A stretch of 64,000 nucleotides of DNA from Nilaparvata lugens. Lineage: Eukaryota > Arthropoda > Insecta > Hemiptera > Delphacidae. The notes beneath the pieces were generated by a model. It was not told the origin of the DNA. It searched no databases and worked only from the letters and a program-made list of their open reading frames with translations. Shown piece by piece: positions 1-11,107 of the stretch. Position numbers and translations under genes: made by a program. The stretch covers positions 52,022,970-52,086,969 of the forward strand of contig NC_052505.1 in assembly GCF_014356525.2 (NCBI RefSeq), read 5' to 3'. Position 1 is the first letter of the stretch; each line of letters starts with the position of its first letter.

Positions 1-7
1 TTTTAAA

Positions 8-662
8 AAGAATACTATCATTAGAAATAAAATATTAATTTTGGCGGATAGCCATGGAAGAAAAATAATGGATTTTATTGGTGAAAAACTTCCAAATTAA
101 TTTTGAAACCCAGGTTTTCTTCAAACCAAATGCTACACTGAGTCAAATTGTTGAAGGAGCTGATAGGCAAACGAAAAATTTTGGTCCAAATGATTATCTT
201 ATAGTTATGGGTGGCACAAATGACATTAAGGCTAACACAGTGCAGAATGTTAATGATGTGAAGAAAGTACTTGATAGCTTGGTTCCGATAAGTCTGAAAA
301 CAAATCTTATAATGACAACTATTCCAAATCGCTTCGACAGACCCGACCTGAACCATTCGATAAACAAGATGAACGAAATAATACACAAACACATAAATAG
401 TATTTCAAGAAAGAATGTAAAGAGGATAAGTATTTGTTTTCTCAATGAGAGATTGAGGAGGGAAAATTTCAATCAATATGGGCTTCATCTCAATGGATCG
501 GGGAAAGAAATCCTGTGCACTAGACTGGCAGAAATAATTGTAAATAAATCACCTTGCAACAGTGCAGTAAGCGAAGATTCTTTTTTAGTGAGATGGCTGA
601 AGAGAGGGAAGAAGCCTTGGTGTGTCCTAGTACAGTTATTCGGTTTGATCTTCCTTTGCTGA
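8..662 (+). pseudogene. ORF1 SGNH-esterase remnant of the CR1-like element
   Basis: The segment at 8-97 reads as a block-I like sequence (ILADSHGRKIMDF, where GDS would be the family norm). A shift of frame then leads into the open stretch 78-662, which carries GGTNDIK (block III-like GxND) and, near codons 475-515, the block-V like GLHLNGSGKEI with the catalytic-type D/H region. Esterase domains of this kind are known from ORF1 of CR1/L2-type retrotransposons, where they may help nucleic-acid or membrane association. The N-terminal part of ORF1 is outside the window. The frame break near 95 and the ADS-for-GDS change suggest loss of function. Confidence 0.65.
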
Positions 663-1672
663 CGGATACAGAGAGTATGGAAAAAGATTCAAACCACTCA
701 AAGTGTTTAAACGATTTAATTCTTATTCACCAAAATATACAATATATCAGAAATAAAGTTGATAGGATAAATGTATTTTTGAAAGCTGAATCTCCACATG
801 TTGCTGTTTTTACAGAACATGGACTCACAGATGCTGAAATATCACAGTTGAAATTTGATGGCTACAACATAAATGGAAATTTTTGTAGAAAATCACACAG
901 AAGTGGTGGAGTTTGTATTCTAGCAAGAAATACTGTTAAAGTCCGTAAACTCCCTTACCTAGATAGTTGTTCGATTGAAATGGATATGGAAATAGCTGGA
1001 GTGGAAATAGGAAGAGGTAGAGAGAAGTTTGTGATTGTTGGAGTATACAGATCACCAAATGGAGAGTGGAATAATTTCTGTGATCGAATTGATACAGTTT
1101 TGCATGATCTGACAAACAAGTATGATAATATAATAATTGCTGGCGATTTCAATGTGGATCTGAATGTGGAGAGCTCTATGAGTGATACGTTTAGAGACAT
1201 ATCTACTGTGAATAATCTTACCATAAAAGTGAATAAGTTCACTAGAATCACTAGAAACTCACAAACAATAATCGATAATATAATGACCAACATAAATGAC
1301 TGTGAAGTGGCAGTGAGAAGCTCTGAACTATCCGATCACACATTTCAGTTTTTGAAAGTGACCAGTGGTTTGTATGTAGCTGAAAAAATGAAAAGATGTA
1401 TTGAAGAAATTAGAGAAATGTCTACAAGTAACCTGAACTGTCTTAATAACCATTTATCCAGAGAGAAGTGGAGAAGTATGTATAGTGAGGTTGATCCAAG
1501 CAATCAGTTTTTGGAATTTTCAAAAACGCTTGATTATTATTTCAATATTTCCTGTCCAATAAAGAGAATTAAAATTAGCTGTACGGAAAATAAAAATAAG
1601 TGGATCACTGAGGATATATTACAATATATTACAGGATGTAAGAAATGCTTTCAAATTATTCTCGCAGAGTAG
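554..1672 (+). pseudogene. APE-type endonuclease part of the CR1-like ORF2
   Basis: This is a 372-codon open stretch overlapping the end of ORF1. It shows the APE/exonuclease-endonuclease-phosphatase motif series: HQNIQYIRNK near the start, TEHGL (metal-binding Glu), GVYRSPNGEW, IIAGDFNVDL and SDHT with the catalytic-type His. These enzymes nick target DNA to prime reverse transcription. The reading continues past the stop at 1672 in another frame (1675-1795, residues such as REYMNLKKHYTNEIRRAK), the usual linker toward RT, so a frameshift has cut the ORF2 frame. The start is uncertain because the second ATG after the esterase overlap would also do. Confidence 0.85.
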
Positions 1673-1795
1673 AGATGCAACAAAAGAGAGAGAGTACATG
1701 AACTTGAAAAAGCACTATACAAATGAGATAAGAAGAGCAAAAAGCAATTACGTTGTGGATACTTTGAGTGCGTCAAATAACCTGAATAAATGTGT

Positions 1796-2510
1796 CAACT
1801 TTTTGACTGAGAATTTATCGTAAATGATTGTGTTGCATTGTTCCATGGTGTCACCGAGGCTGAGTTGACAGAATTAATAGATAAATGGATTATTTAAATA
1901 GAGATGATATATAAAAATTTAAAATAATAGTTTCAAAATAAAGTTTTATTGAGAACAAATATAAAATGTGAATTCTAAACTTGTAATTTATAATTTTTTT
2001 TGGTGACGTGTCCGTAACATCGACATTGAAGAAGCTCTGCTCTGTTCCTTGTAGCTTGGCTTCTTCCTCCTTCTCTCTGAAACTTATGGCTGGCTATGTG
2101 TGTTGTAATTAGTGCTGTCTGAATATTTTTCTGTTTAAGTGAATTTATTAATGTTTTAAATTGAGTTTTAAACAGTTTATAGTGTTCTATTTTGTCTGTA
2201 TATTGTTTATTGTGTATACAAGCCAATAGCCACTGTTTTTCAACTATATAAACTGGATAAGTACTTAGCTCATAGTGACTTTAGATGCTTAGGCTTGTAA
2301 GATACTGTTCTTTGTGTATTTGTGTAGTATATTGCCAAAATTCTTCTGAAGATTATAAGTTCATTTGCTCTGAAAACTGGATTTCTCATTCATAGGCGAT
2401 AGATCCATTCATAGTTTATCAAGAATCTATTACATTGGAGCCGACAACTATCCTTAGGTTAATAGGTGTGAAATGCTATCCAACCGATTTAGGAAAAATT
2501 GGTAGCACGG
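1796..2510. mobile_element. Unidentified insertion between endonuclease linker and RT
   Basis: The linker expected to read straight from NNLNKC into VWRIINDE is interrupted for about 715 bases. The inserted sequence is AT-rich, full of stops and has no recognisable terminal repeats or protein. A small minus-strand open stretch at 2226-1975 shows no known motif. I infer an insertion because both flanks match adjacent parts of one ORF2 linker. It could instead be diverged element sequence. Confidence 0.45.
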
Positions 2511-3451
2511 CAGTATGGAGGATCATAAATGATGAAAAAACTGGATCAAGGCAAACAAATGGTAACAGGCACATTGGTAGTATGAAAACAAAAGAGGGCA
2601 ATGTTTTGAAAGATGGAAACGAGATTTGTGAATATCTAAATAAGTTCTTCCAGGAAGTTGGCTCAAACATTGAAGACTCAGTTTTGGATGGTTTTACCCA
2701 ATCATGTGTTGAAACAGAAAATGACTCAAGCCATATTGAAAAGATGGTTGTTGCTCCTTTCACAGAAACAGAAATTCTCGAAATTATTGATCCCCTGAAG
2801 AGTAAGAGGGCAACTGGTCTTGATGGGATCTCAACTGTTGTTATAAAAAGTTGTAAAAAGTATTTAATTGCTCCATTAACAGTATTGGTGAATAAGTCCT
2901 TGGAGTGTGGTGTATTTCCTCAGAAATTGAAAGAGTCGAAGATAGTGCCAATCCACAAGAGTGGCGAAGAAAATCTGGCAAATAATTTTCGACCAATCAC
3001 TATAGGGAATGCACTGGGTAAAATCTATGAAAAAGCAATGTTAATTCGTTTTGTGGAGCATTTGTTTCGAAATGGAATTTTATCATCCGAGCAACATGGA
3101 TTCCAGAAGGATAAATCAACCAGGTCAGCCATTGCGTCTCTTGTGGAGAATGTAATAGATAGAATGGATAATGGTGAAAGGGCAGTGGGAGTTTTTCTCG
3201 ATATGAGCAAAGCATTCGATTGTGTGGACCACACTATCTTGTTGAAAAAGTTGGAATATGTGGGAGTTACTGATGTGGAGCTTGAGTGGTTCAAATCCTA
3301 TCTTGTGGGTAGAAGTCAGTGTGTGGAGATGACTAGAGAGGAAAATGGGCAAAAAATTAAATACAGATCAAATAATCTTAGAATAAAAACAGGTGTACCA
3401 CAGGGTTCAATCCTCGGACCATTATTATTCATTTTATATGTTAACGATTAA
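2435..3451 (+). pseudogene. Reverse transcriptase fingers/palm of the CR1-like ORF2
   Basis: The segment is open for 338 codons, with real homology from about 2510. RT motifs occur in order: LKSKRATGLDGIS, KIVPIHKSGE, FRPITIGNALGKIYE, QHGFQKDKST, FLDMSKAFDCVDH (first catalytic Asp) and GVPQGSILGPLLF. The frame stops at VND just before the catalytic YADD block, which lies in the next frame at 3478. A short insertion or deletion therefore separates the two halves of the polymerase. Confidence 0.9.
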
Positions 3452-3477
3452 AACAAATAATAACAAGTGGTAAGGTT

Positions 3478-3858
3478 TTGATGTATGCTGACGACACATC
3501 CTACATTTGTAGTGCAAAGGATGCAGAAAAATTAGAATTAGATACTTTTGTCAATGTACATGCCATAGCCCAATTCCTCAGTCAACATAACCTCAAAGTG
3601 AACGAAACTAAAACGCAGTTCTTGCAGTTCAAACATAGAAATAATTATAGAGATCTTGAAGAGATAAACGTTCAAATAAATGGAGTGAATGTTGAACAAC
3701 CTCTGTCTGTGGAATTTCTAGGTGTCTTGCTGGACCAGAACTTGTCTTGGCATAACTATATTGATCATTTGTGCTGTAAAATATCATCTGGAGTGTTTGC
3801 ACTCAGGCAGATTTCAAGATTAAGTACTGGTAACACTATCTTAACATGTACAGTATAA
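3478..3858 (+). pseudogene. RT palm/thumb continuation (YADD block)
   Basis: The piece begins MMYADDTSY, the catalytic block of non-LTR RT, and continues with NETKTQFLQF and the FLGVLLDQNLSW thumb motif typical of Jockey/CR1 enzymes. It is out of frame with the upstream RT half. It ends where an antisense RT fragment is inserted, and the domain resumes near 4018. Confidence 0.9.
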
Positions 3859-4017
3859 TATTCTGTGATTGATTGAATCGAATGCCTTTGAGAGATCCGT
3901 ATAAACAACATCAACCCGCCCTCCACCGTCAAGAACTCTGGATACCTCATTGCTGAACTCCATTAGATTAGTCACCGTAGAACGGCCTGACAGAAATCCA
4001 TGTTGCTCGTCCGCGAT
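3859..4017 (-). mobile_element. Antisense Jockey-type RT fragment nested in the CR1-like element
   Basis: The reverse complement reads without a stop as a different RT: IADEQHGFLSGRSTVTNLME, then a spacer and YTDLSKAFDSINHRI, covering motifs 2a to A of a Jockey-like polymerase. It interrupts the host RT ORF exactly between TGNTILTCTV and LIMSHIRYAILVWGG. It is only about 160 bases long, too short to carry any function. Confidence 0.8.
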
Positions 4018-4416
4018 TACCTCATAATGTCACATATTCGGTATGCAATATTGGTTTGGGGGGGCTCCAGTCTCAAAAATTTAGATAGAATCTTTAGAAT
4101 GCAAAAGAGAGCTGTGAGAGCGATTGAAGGTCTTAAGCCATTAGAGTCCTGCAGAGAGTATTTTAAAGATCTAGGACTACTAACTGTGCCTGCACTGTAC
4201 ATTTTCAAAGTGATCATGTATATAAGAGATAAAAAATTTATAAGAAACTGTGACATACATAATTATGACACTAGAAATAAGAGTAAATTTTCTGCACAAT
4301 ACCACAGGACAGCTCAGTATGAAAATAAGCCTTCTTATATGGGTATGAAATTTATGAGTAAACTGCCGTCAGCTTTGAGAGAAAATGAGAATATGATATT
4401 TTCAAAAAGCTATTGA
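4018..4416 (+). pseudogene. RT C-terminal domain of the CR1-like ORF2
   Basis: Reads LIMSHIRYAILVWGGSS, then RIFRMQKRAVRAI and NYDTRNKSKF. These are the conserved C-terminal blocks (YAxxVWG, LQKRAxR, HNYxTRxK) found after the thumb in Jockey-superfamily RTs. It resumes directly after the antisense fragment. The bases 4417-4595 look like a short 3' UTR. Confidence 0.85.
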
Positions 4417-4595
4417 GAAAATATTTAGCAAACGGGGTTTACTACAGTATTCAAGAATTTATGGCTTTTGGGAGGATTAAATTGCAATGTACATTGTGGA
4501 ATGTGATGTATATAATATATGTTTATATATATTCCTTTATTATTTTGACAAATAGTCCTTGACGGTTTCCTATACTCTTTAAAGAGTCTCCAGGG

Positions 4596-4627
4596 AGAAA
4601 ATTTAATCAAATCAAATCAAAAATCAA
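4596..4627 (+). repeat. 3' terminal short tandem repeat of the CR1-like element
   Basis: Tandem AATCA/AAATC units close the element. CR1-superfamily elements typically end in short direct repeats instead of poly(A). Confidence 0.6.
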
Positions 4628-5024
4628 ATCTGATAAGACTAGCCTTAATGCATGCTGAGTCGGTTGGTTCGTTTAAATTGTATATGAAGGCTGGTAATTG
4701 AGAATCTAAAATCAAAATTTGCAATGATGGGGCGGAGCTCCTGAAATTTTTACAGATATAGGACTTAATGCAGTTGATAGAGCTTATCAATGACTATTTC
4801 AGGTATTGATTTGATCAAAATCGTTGGAGAAGTTTTGCGAGAAAATCGCGAAAACCCCTGTTTTTTACAATATTTTCGCCATTTTAGCCGCCATCTTGGA
4901 TTGCATTTGATCGAAATTGTTGGTGTCGGATCCTTAAAGTGTAAGGACCATACGTTCCAAATTTCAAGTCATTCCGTTAACTGGAAGATGAGATACCGTG
5001 TTCACAGACGCACATACACTCATT

Positions 5025-5027
<3 letters not shown>

Positions 5028-5088
<61 letters not shown>
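5028..5088 (+). repeat. (CA)n microsatellite
   Basis: About 30 uninterrupted CA units. Confidence 0.97.
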
Positions 5089-5092
<4 letters not shown>

Positions 5093-5147
5093 CAAATACC
5101 CAAAAATCACTTTTTCGGACTCAGGGGACCTTGAAACGTATAGAAAT

Positions 5148-5154
5148 TGTGTGT

Positions 5155-5242
<88 letters not shown>
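5148..5242 (+). repeat. (GT)n microsatellite
   Basis: About 47 GT units with one GA break near 5159. It lies 59 bases after a CA run and can pair with it as a hairpin. Confidence 0.97.
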
Positions 5243-5245
<3 letters not shown>

Positions 5246-5959
5246 AGTGTATGTGCGTCTATATACACAATATCTCATCTCCCAATTAACGGAATGACTT
5301 GAATGATTCAAATTTGGAACTCAAGGTCCTTACACTATAAGGATCCGACACGAACAATTTCGATCAAAAGCAATTCAAGATGGTGGCTAAAATGGCGAAA
5401 ATGTTGTCAAAAACAGGGTTTTTCGTGATTTTATCGAAAACGGCTTCAACGATTTTGATCAAATTCATACCTAAAATAGTCATTGATAAATTCTATCAAC
5501 TGCCACAAGTCTGGAAATGTAAAAATTCCAGGAGCGCCACCCCATCTATGCAAAGTTTGATTTTACATTTCCAATCATCAGGCTTCAGATACAATTTAAA
5601 CAAAAAAAAATCAAATGGAAAAGATTGACCATGAAAATCTCTACAATAATTAATGTTCAGTAACATTTTCACCTGAAATTGAAAATAAGCTTGAAATTCG
5701 AGAAAATGTGATTATTCAATTGCAAACTGTTGGCAACTGTTGATTCTATTAAATCATTCACTATGAAGAGATAGCAGACCTCGTGTGTCTCCAGCGTTAT
5801 TGTCCTGTCACCAGCTGGCTCAGATCTTTGAATAGTAGACTTGGGATGCGCGTGAACACTAACGTCAGGTGATCAATTTTATAACGGCAAGGAAACATGT
5901 GTGAGTGCGCCATACCAGATTTTTTAAAAGTGAAAAAGCATTTTCCTTACACACTAAAA

Positions 5960-6440
5960 AAAATAATGGAGAACATAAGAAAGAAAAAAGAACATAATAA
6001 AGTACAAATCAATAACTGGAAGCCAGTACCGTAGTAATTATTGGTATTTTAACTCCTTAACTTAACCAATTGTCATGTATAACGCCAAGCGTCTCTCCAA
6101 AATAATTCTAGATTCTTACAATTCCTGCCATTGAAAACATTGATGAAAGTCTCCTAATTCAGTTCAATAGATTTGAAATATCTGTCTTCATTCAGACAGT
6201 ATGGGAGATACTGCCATTATATCCTCTATTGCACAACTAGCAGCGCATGCCTCTATTTTCTATTCAGCGCTTGAAATTTGATATTTGTATTTCAGTTTAA
6301 TGTATTAAATTTTATTTTGCTTTCATCACCCATTCCAAGTTCATTCAATTTGGTCACATACGGTAGCTACCATTTCCCAGACTCAAATTGAGACACTTAT
6401 AATGTGAGTGATAATTTTACTCATTTGCATTAACCAAACG
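5960..6440. other. Gene-free stretch
   Basis: AT-rich with no open frame of note and no repeat that I recognise. Confidence 0.5.
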
Positions 6441-6442
6441 AT

Positions 6443-6800
6443 CTATAGTGAGGTCCACGTTATAATAGCAGTGTTTGATTAGCAATGGTATTGCTATCCT
6501 TGTCTATCATTCAAAGCGGATAGCGCTATCTCTTTCTCGCTTTGCTCTGTTGCCAGATCGTCTTTCAAAAATGTAGAATAATTAATTAAAATATTTCATC
6601 TCAATTATGAAATTATTGAAAAATATAATTTCTTGCTTAATAAAATATAATTGATTATTTTAAACGAGAATGAACAGTTAATATTACATCAATAAACCTG
6701 TATCAGCTACCGTCTATAGAAGGCATAGAAAAGACAGAGGATTTGCAACGTTCTTCTCCTATGTTTCTCTGCTGCCATTATAACATGGACCTTTCTATAG
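6443..6800. mobile_element. MITE with CTATAGTGAGG-type termini (copy 1)
   Basis: The left end reads CTATAGTGAGGTCCACG and the right end is its imperfect reverse complement (cctttctatag). The same termini with similar inner sequence bound a 221-bp element at 54910-55130. No coding capacity. A TA target duplication is likely. Confidence 0.75.
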
Positions 6801-6959
6801 TCTAAATTCTTCACGCTTCCTACCCAGTAACTTTGACATTACACCCTTCCAGTTAGCAACATTACCATATAAAAAATCCAAGTTCATATTGTTCTCTGTT
6901 GCCATTTGCGACCATCAGCTGTGCCAAAAACATCCATTTTCTATTATCATTTTCTAGAC

Positions 6960-7420
6960 CCATAAACTTTGATAATCGATCGTTCCTCATGTTGCCGATG
7001 CGGCGGAGACAAATTCGAGCTAAGGATCGCTTCCTTTGAGTGATGGGAAAAGCGGTGCTCGGACACTGTCCGTAGGGGTTGGGGAGTACTGGGAAGGAAG
7101 GGGTTATATGAGGCGGAGACTGGGTTTTAGGTCAAACGAGAGGATAGCGGAGCACCGTATCGCTCGGTGAGAGGCCGGCATTCTGGCTAGAGTGCCTGGG
7201 ACCGGCAGGAAGCCAAGGAAACCGCTACATGTAAGTTCCGGCTGCCTGGCAAGATTTAAAAAAAAGGGTTTTGGTGCGGTACCTGCCGGAGTGAACGGTG
7301 AGGTGATTCGCTCAGAAGGTAGCTAGGGGGAGTTCCGCCTGCCTACGAGCACGTAGTTACGAGCTTATCATGTTAAAGGACTCAAGATGTCCTACGGGGT
7401 CCAAAACTTTGTTGGAATTT
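6960..7420. other. GC-richer patch of unknown origin
   Basis: About 460 bases are visibly richer in G and C than both sides, with stops in all frames. The next exon of the SNAPC2-like gene might have been expected here, but I saw no convincing exon. It could be a fragment of a mobile element I do not recognise. Confidence 0.35.
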
Positions 7421-7497
7421 CTATAAGAGGTAACTAATCCTATGCTGTTTTCGTGGCCGGTCATTTGAACAATATTCTAAGCTAAGACTAAGCGTAC

Positions 7498-7855
7498 CTG
7501 CGGTGGGCACAGACAGACTGCGCATGGGTTGCCCGCCGATCACCTCTGCCAACCACAGGTAGAGCTCTCTGAAATCGATGCCGTCAGCCTCTTCGACGGT
7601 CGGCAGCGCTTCGAAACTGGCAATCATCTTCATAATTGCCGCCAAATTCGACAAACCACCTTTGCCGATTTTGCGCAGCCGTTTGCTCAACATCTCCATC
7701 CATAGCTCTATGCCGTCAACCAATCTGTAATTCCTCTGCGCAAACCTGCCTCGCCCTTTACATTTGTTTCTGTAGTTCATCCGATTGAGGCTGTAAATGT
7801 TCTTTATGTTGACCTTCATCGCCTCCGCCTTCCAATATTTGATGGCACACATCAC
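7498..7855 (-). CDS. SNAPC2-like SANT-domain gene, second visible exon
   Basis: The exon is open in phase 0 from 7855, directly after an acceptor (tttacag, AG at 7857-7856), and ends at 7498 before a donor (GTACGC at 7497) in phase 1. It encodes VMCAIKYWKAEAMK, which completes the third helix of the SANT domain started in the exon at 13578. Next comes a segment with DGIELWMEMLSKRL and then IDFRELYLWLAEV. The pairing of these two blocks after an N-terminal Myb-like domain resembles vertebrate SNAPC2, with its EVWTDL and VDFEKIYKYL regions recalled from memory. SNAPC2 belongs to the complex that activates snRNA promoters. The last exon(s) were not found in 7496-1. The SNAPC2 name is an inference, but a spliced protein-coding exon is well supported. 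Confidence 0.72.
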
Positions 7856-8128
7856 CTGTAAATATCATATTATCGTATTAAATTATAATTTTGATTGAAT
7901 AGAAATAGCCCAAATTAATAGTGCAGCGGACCATACGAAAATTAAGGTAATTGATGATACGTATTGATTTTGTAATGAACATATTTCTGCTCTCTTTAAA
8001 TCTGGGATATTTTATCTATTTGATAGGGTAACAATGGTTTTCAGACTTATTTGAAAGCGAACTCATTCAGCAATAGTCTAGAAAATACAATAACTATAGA
8101 GATAAATGTCTATAAAGAAGCTGGTGAT

Positions 8129-9759
8129 AGCCCAGTCAATGAAGGTCCAAAAAAGCAGTTTCGATCCGAAAATTAAATAAAAGCTTAATTTCCCACCATC
8201 GATAGAACCCTCCCAGAGGGTCTTTCTCCCAAAGGTCCCAAGAAATCCCCTTGGAGCTTTCCGCCCCAGCCCCCTAAAACATGAATAATACAGGTAAACA
8301 CGGGAAATCAATTATCTCTGTAACCATTGATCGGAAACAGTTCTATTATATGCCATTCGATTCGTTACATTATGGACTACAATATTAGTTATATCCATTT
8401 TTCCAATAAAATCAACAGTTTTCTTGATAAAATAATATATATGTAAAAATTTATGGGGTTTGTGATTTGATTTTTTTGTTTTCTTCGATTAACTTCGAAA
8501 CAAGTAGTTTTAAAGGAAAATGAGCTAAATAATTAATGTAGCCACTGTCATTGCGAATCCATTGATGCATATTGTTATGTATTTGCGATTCGATTTGACG
8601 CCGTGGAAGGGGAAACAGTCGACGCGGAACGGCGCGGCTGACTCTCTTAGCCATAGTAAACAGCAAACTGGAAATCAATTATCTCTGTAACCAATAATCG
8701 GAAAAAAATCTATCATATGTCATTCGATTCGTTACATTATGGACTAGAATAGTAGTCTTATTCATTTCCTCAATAAATCAAACAATTTCCTTGATAAAAT
8801 AATATATATGTAAAAATTTAGGGGTTTTTCGATTTGATTTTTGTTTTCTCCGATCAACTTGAAGCAAATAATCTAAAGAAAATTAGACAAATAATTAATG
8901 TAGCCACATTCATTGCGAATCCATTGATGTATATTGTTATTTATTTGCGATTCGATTTGACGCTGTGGAAGGGGAAACAGTTGACGCGGTACGGCGTGGC
9001 TGACTCTCTTCACCATAGTAAACAGTAAAATACAGTAGTAGACCTACTGCTTTCTAAGTTGCATCTTATTCACACTATGGCGCTCGAAACAATCAATTTT
9101 GTCTATTGTTTTTACATGTGATGAAACTAATTTTTCACATTTTAATTCTCTAAATTCTCTAAAATCATTTTGTTTATATATGTATGTGCTAAATCATGCA
9201 TTCTATGACAGACAAAGATAATATTGTTTGCAACCGATAAAATATTCATACTACATACATACGACCGTTCCACGTCGACTGTTTCCCCTTCCACGGCGTC
9301 AAATCGAATCGCAAATACATAACAATATACATCAATGTATTTGCAATGACAGTGGCTACATTATTTATTCGGCTAATTTTTCTTTAAAACTACTTGCTTT
9401 GAAGTTAATCGAAGAAAACAAAAAAATCAAATCGAAAAACCCCTAAATTTTTACATATATATTATTTTATCAAGAAAACTGTCAATTTTATTGAAAAAAT
9501 GAATATAACTAATATTGTAGTCCATAATGTAACAAATCGAATGGCATATAATAGAACTGTTTCCGATCAATGGGTACAGAGATAATTGATTTTCCGTGAT
9601 TACCTGCATTTTTCAACTTTGAGGTGGCTAGGGGGGAAAGCTCCAAGGGGATTTTTTGGGACTTTTGGGAGAATGACCCTCTGGGAGGGTTCTATCGATG
9701 GTAAAAGATCCAGCTTTTATTTAATTTTCGGATCGAAAAAACCTTTATTGACTGGGCTA
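8129..9759. repeat. Intronic inverted repeat with an extra direct copy
   Basis: The left arm is about 8129-8637 and the right arm about 9264-9759, roughly 500 bases each and very similar. Landmarks are agcccagtcaatgaagg at the left and its complement ending at 9759. A further direct copy of the inner 350 bases lies at about 8670-9022, offset by about 368 bases from the first. The block lies in the large intron of the SNAPC2-like gene. The short P/R-rich open frames on opposite strands are the same sequence read in each arm. Confidence 0.85.
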
Positions 9760-9769
9760 TGACTTACAT

Positions 9770-10905
9770 TTAGGAAATAGAACCCAGACATTCTCACAGG
9801 CATTTCTCACAAGTAGAAATAAAAATAATTTCTAGTTACCCATAATTAGGTTAAATTCAGTTGGAAGAGGTAGTTGACATAAATGTATGGTTGACATAGT
9901 AACTGTTCATTGTTTCCAGACTGTCGTGCCTTTCATATCTAGTATAGGGTGCCTCTATTTCAGTGAAATGGTAAGATTTCAATAGGTGATAAACTATTCT
10001 TTAAGAAAATTATTCTTCAATCCAATGGTCATAAATGTGAAGTAAAATGCAATTTTCTATGTAATTCTCAAGTTTCCTTTGACATTTTGCAGTATATTTA
10101 TTAGTATTCAATATAGGGCTAGGATAGTTCTTATTTCGGAGTTCAGTTCGAGCAGTGTGGCTTGTTGCTCCGTAAACAACATTGCAACACTACAAGAGTT
10201 GCCATAAACGTTGTGAATGCTTTGTTTCCAGGCAACGCCATTACCTAAAACAGGGATGAATCTGTTCCCGCCCCCGCACCACAGACTTGACAACCTGCAA
10301 ACTTATTTAATGGGCTACTAGAAACAAGAGTTTTCCTGAACACTCCACTCAGAACTATCCCAACTCAAAACAAACGAGTTCAGTATTAATTTTATGGAAT
10401 ATGTTGCAAAATGGTATGGGAGAGTTGAAAATTGCATAGCTTCCAATGGAGGACATATTAAGCAGATGTTATATTAAAAAACAATTAACCTCTTGTGGAG
10501 TGAATACCTCTCATCTTTACATTCATTACCATTGAATTGGAAAGATACATTTTCTCAAGGAATTAGTCACCTATTCACGGTAGAACGGTAGATCTTACCG
10601 TCTCACTGGAAGACAGTATAATATAATAAATTGTATATGATTGAATGAATGAATAGTAAAACCCTATAAAGGTTGCAAATCTGCTTTAAACTCCCCCAAA
10701 GGCTAGCACTAGCGATTGATGTTTTCATGGATTGAACGTTCAACTTGAAATTTGAGTAGCTGTCAAGCAGTCCACATAAGGTTGAAAAATATCTCAATCT
10801 CAAAATTTTAATTCTCAATCAAATACTGCTTATTTTTTATTTATTATTCAACGTATACCCTTCATAATATACTGTAATTTTTAATAATACAACGAGTTTA
10901 TTAAT
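9770..10905. other. Intronic stretch without recognised features
   Basis: Part of the 5.7 kb intron (7856-13577). AT-rich. A small minus open frame at 10293-10108 has no motif and no coding look. Confidence 0.5.
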
Positions 10906-11107
10906 CATGATATACAGAGTGAGTCATAAGTATGGGAACCCTTCAATAAATTGGAGACTTGTAGAAATAATACTGTAACTTACAGGATAAGTTATTGGTC
11001 AAATACTCTAACTTTTGACGTATAACTGAATTTCGACCTCTCATAAGGGGCTGTTAATTAAGATGTACTATTTAGCGTACTTTATGTAAAATGAACTGAA
11101 AAATCTG

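Larger units (their letters stand above)
1..4627 (+). mobile_element. Degraded CR1-like non-LTR retrotransposon, running off the left edge
   Basis: Successive remnants on the plus strand follow the order of a CR1-type element: SGNH esterase of ORF1, APE endonuclease, reverse transcriptase and RT C-terminal domain, then a 3' tail of short AATCA/AAATC repeats near 4596-4627. Frameshifts, stops and two insertions (about 1800-2510 and 3859-4017) break the reading frames, so the copy is dead. The 5' end lies outside the window. An esterase in ORF1 is known from CR1 and related clades, which is why I prefer CR1-like over Jockey. The clade call is an inference and would need an RT tree. Confidence 0.85.
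4720..5950. repeat. Inverted repeat of a dispersed family around CA and GT microsatellites
   Basis: A forward copy (about 4720-5147) and a reverse copy (about 5243-5560, faintly to 5930) of the same sequence flank dinucleotide runs. Shared landmarks include the gagctcctg, gccatcttgga and aaggacc..aagt blocks, and the second arm reads them in reverse order on the other strand. The same family occurs at 11108-12690. No protein is encoded. The long H/T and V/C open frames here only translate the microsatellite. Confidence 0.8.

Noticed and set aside
4790..5311. Open frames rich in His/Thr or Val/Cys
   Set aside because: They translate CA/GT microsatellites on either strand, with no protein signal.
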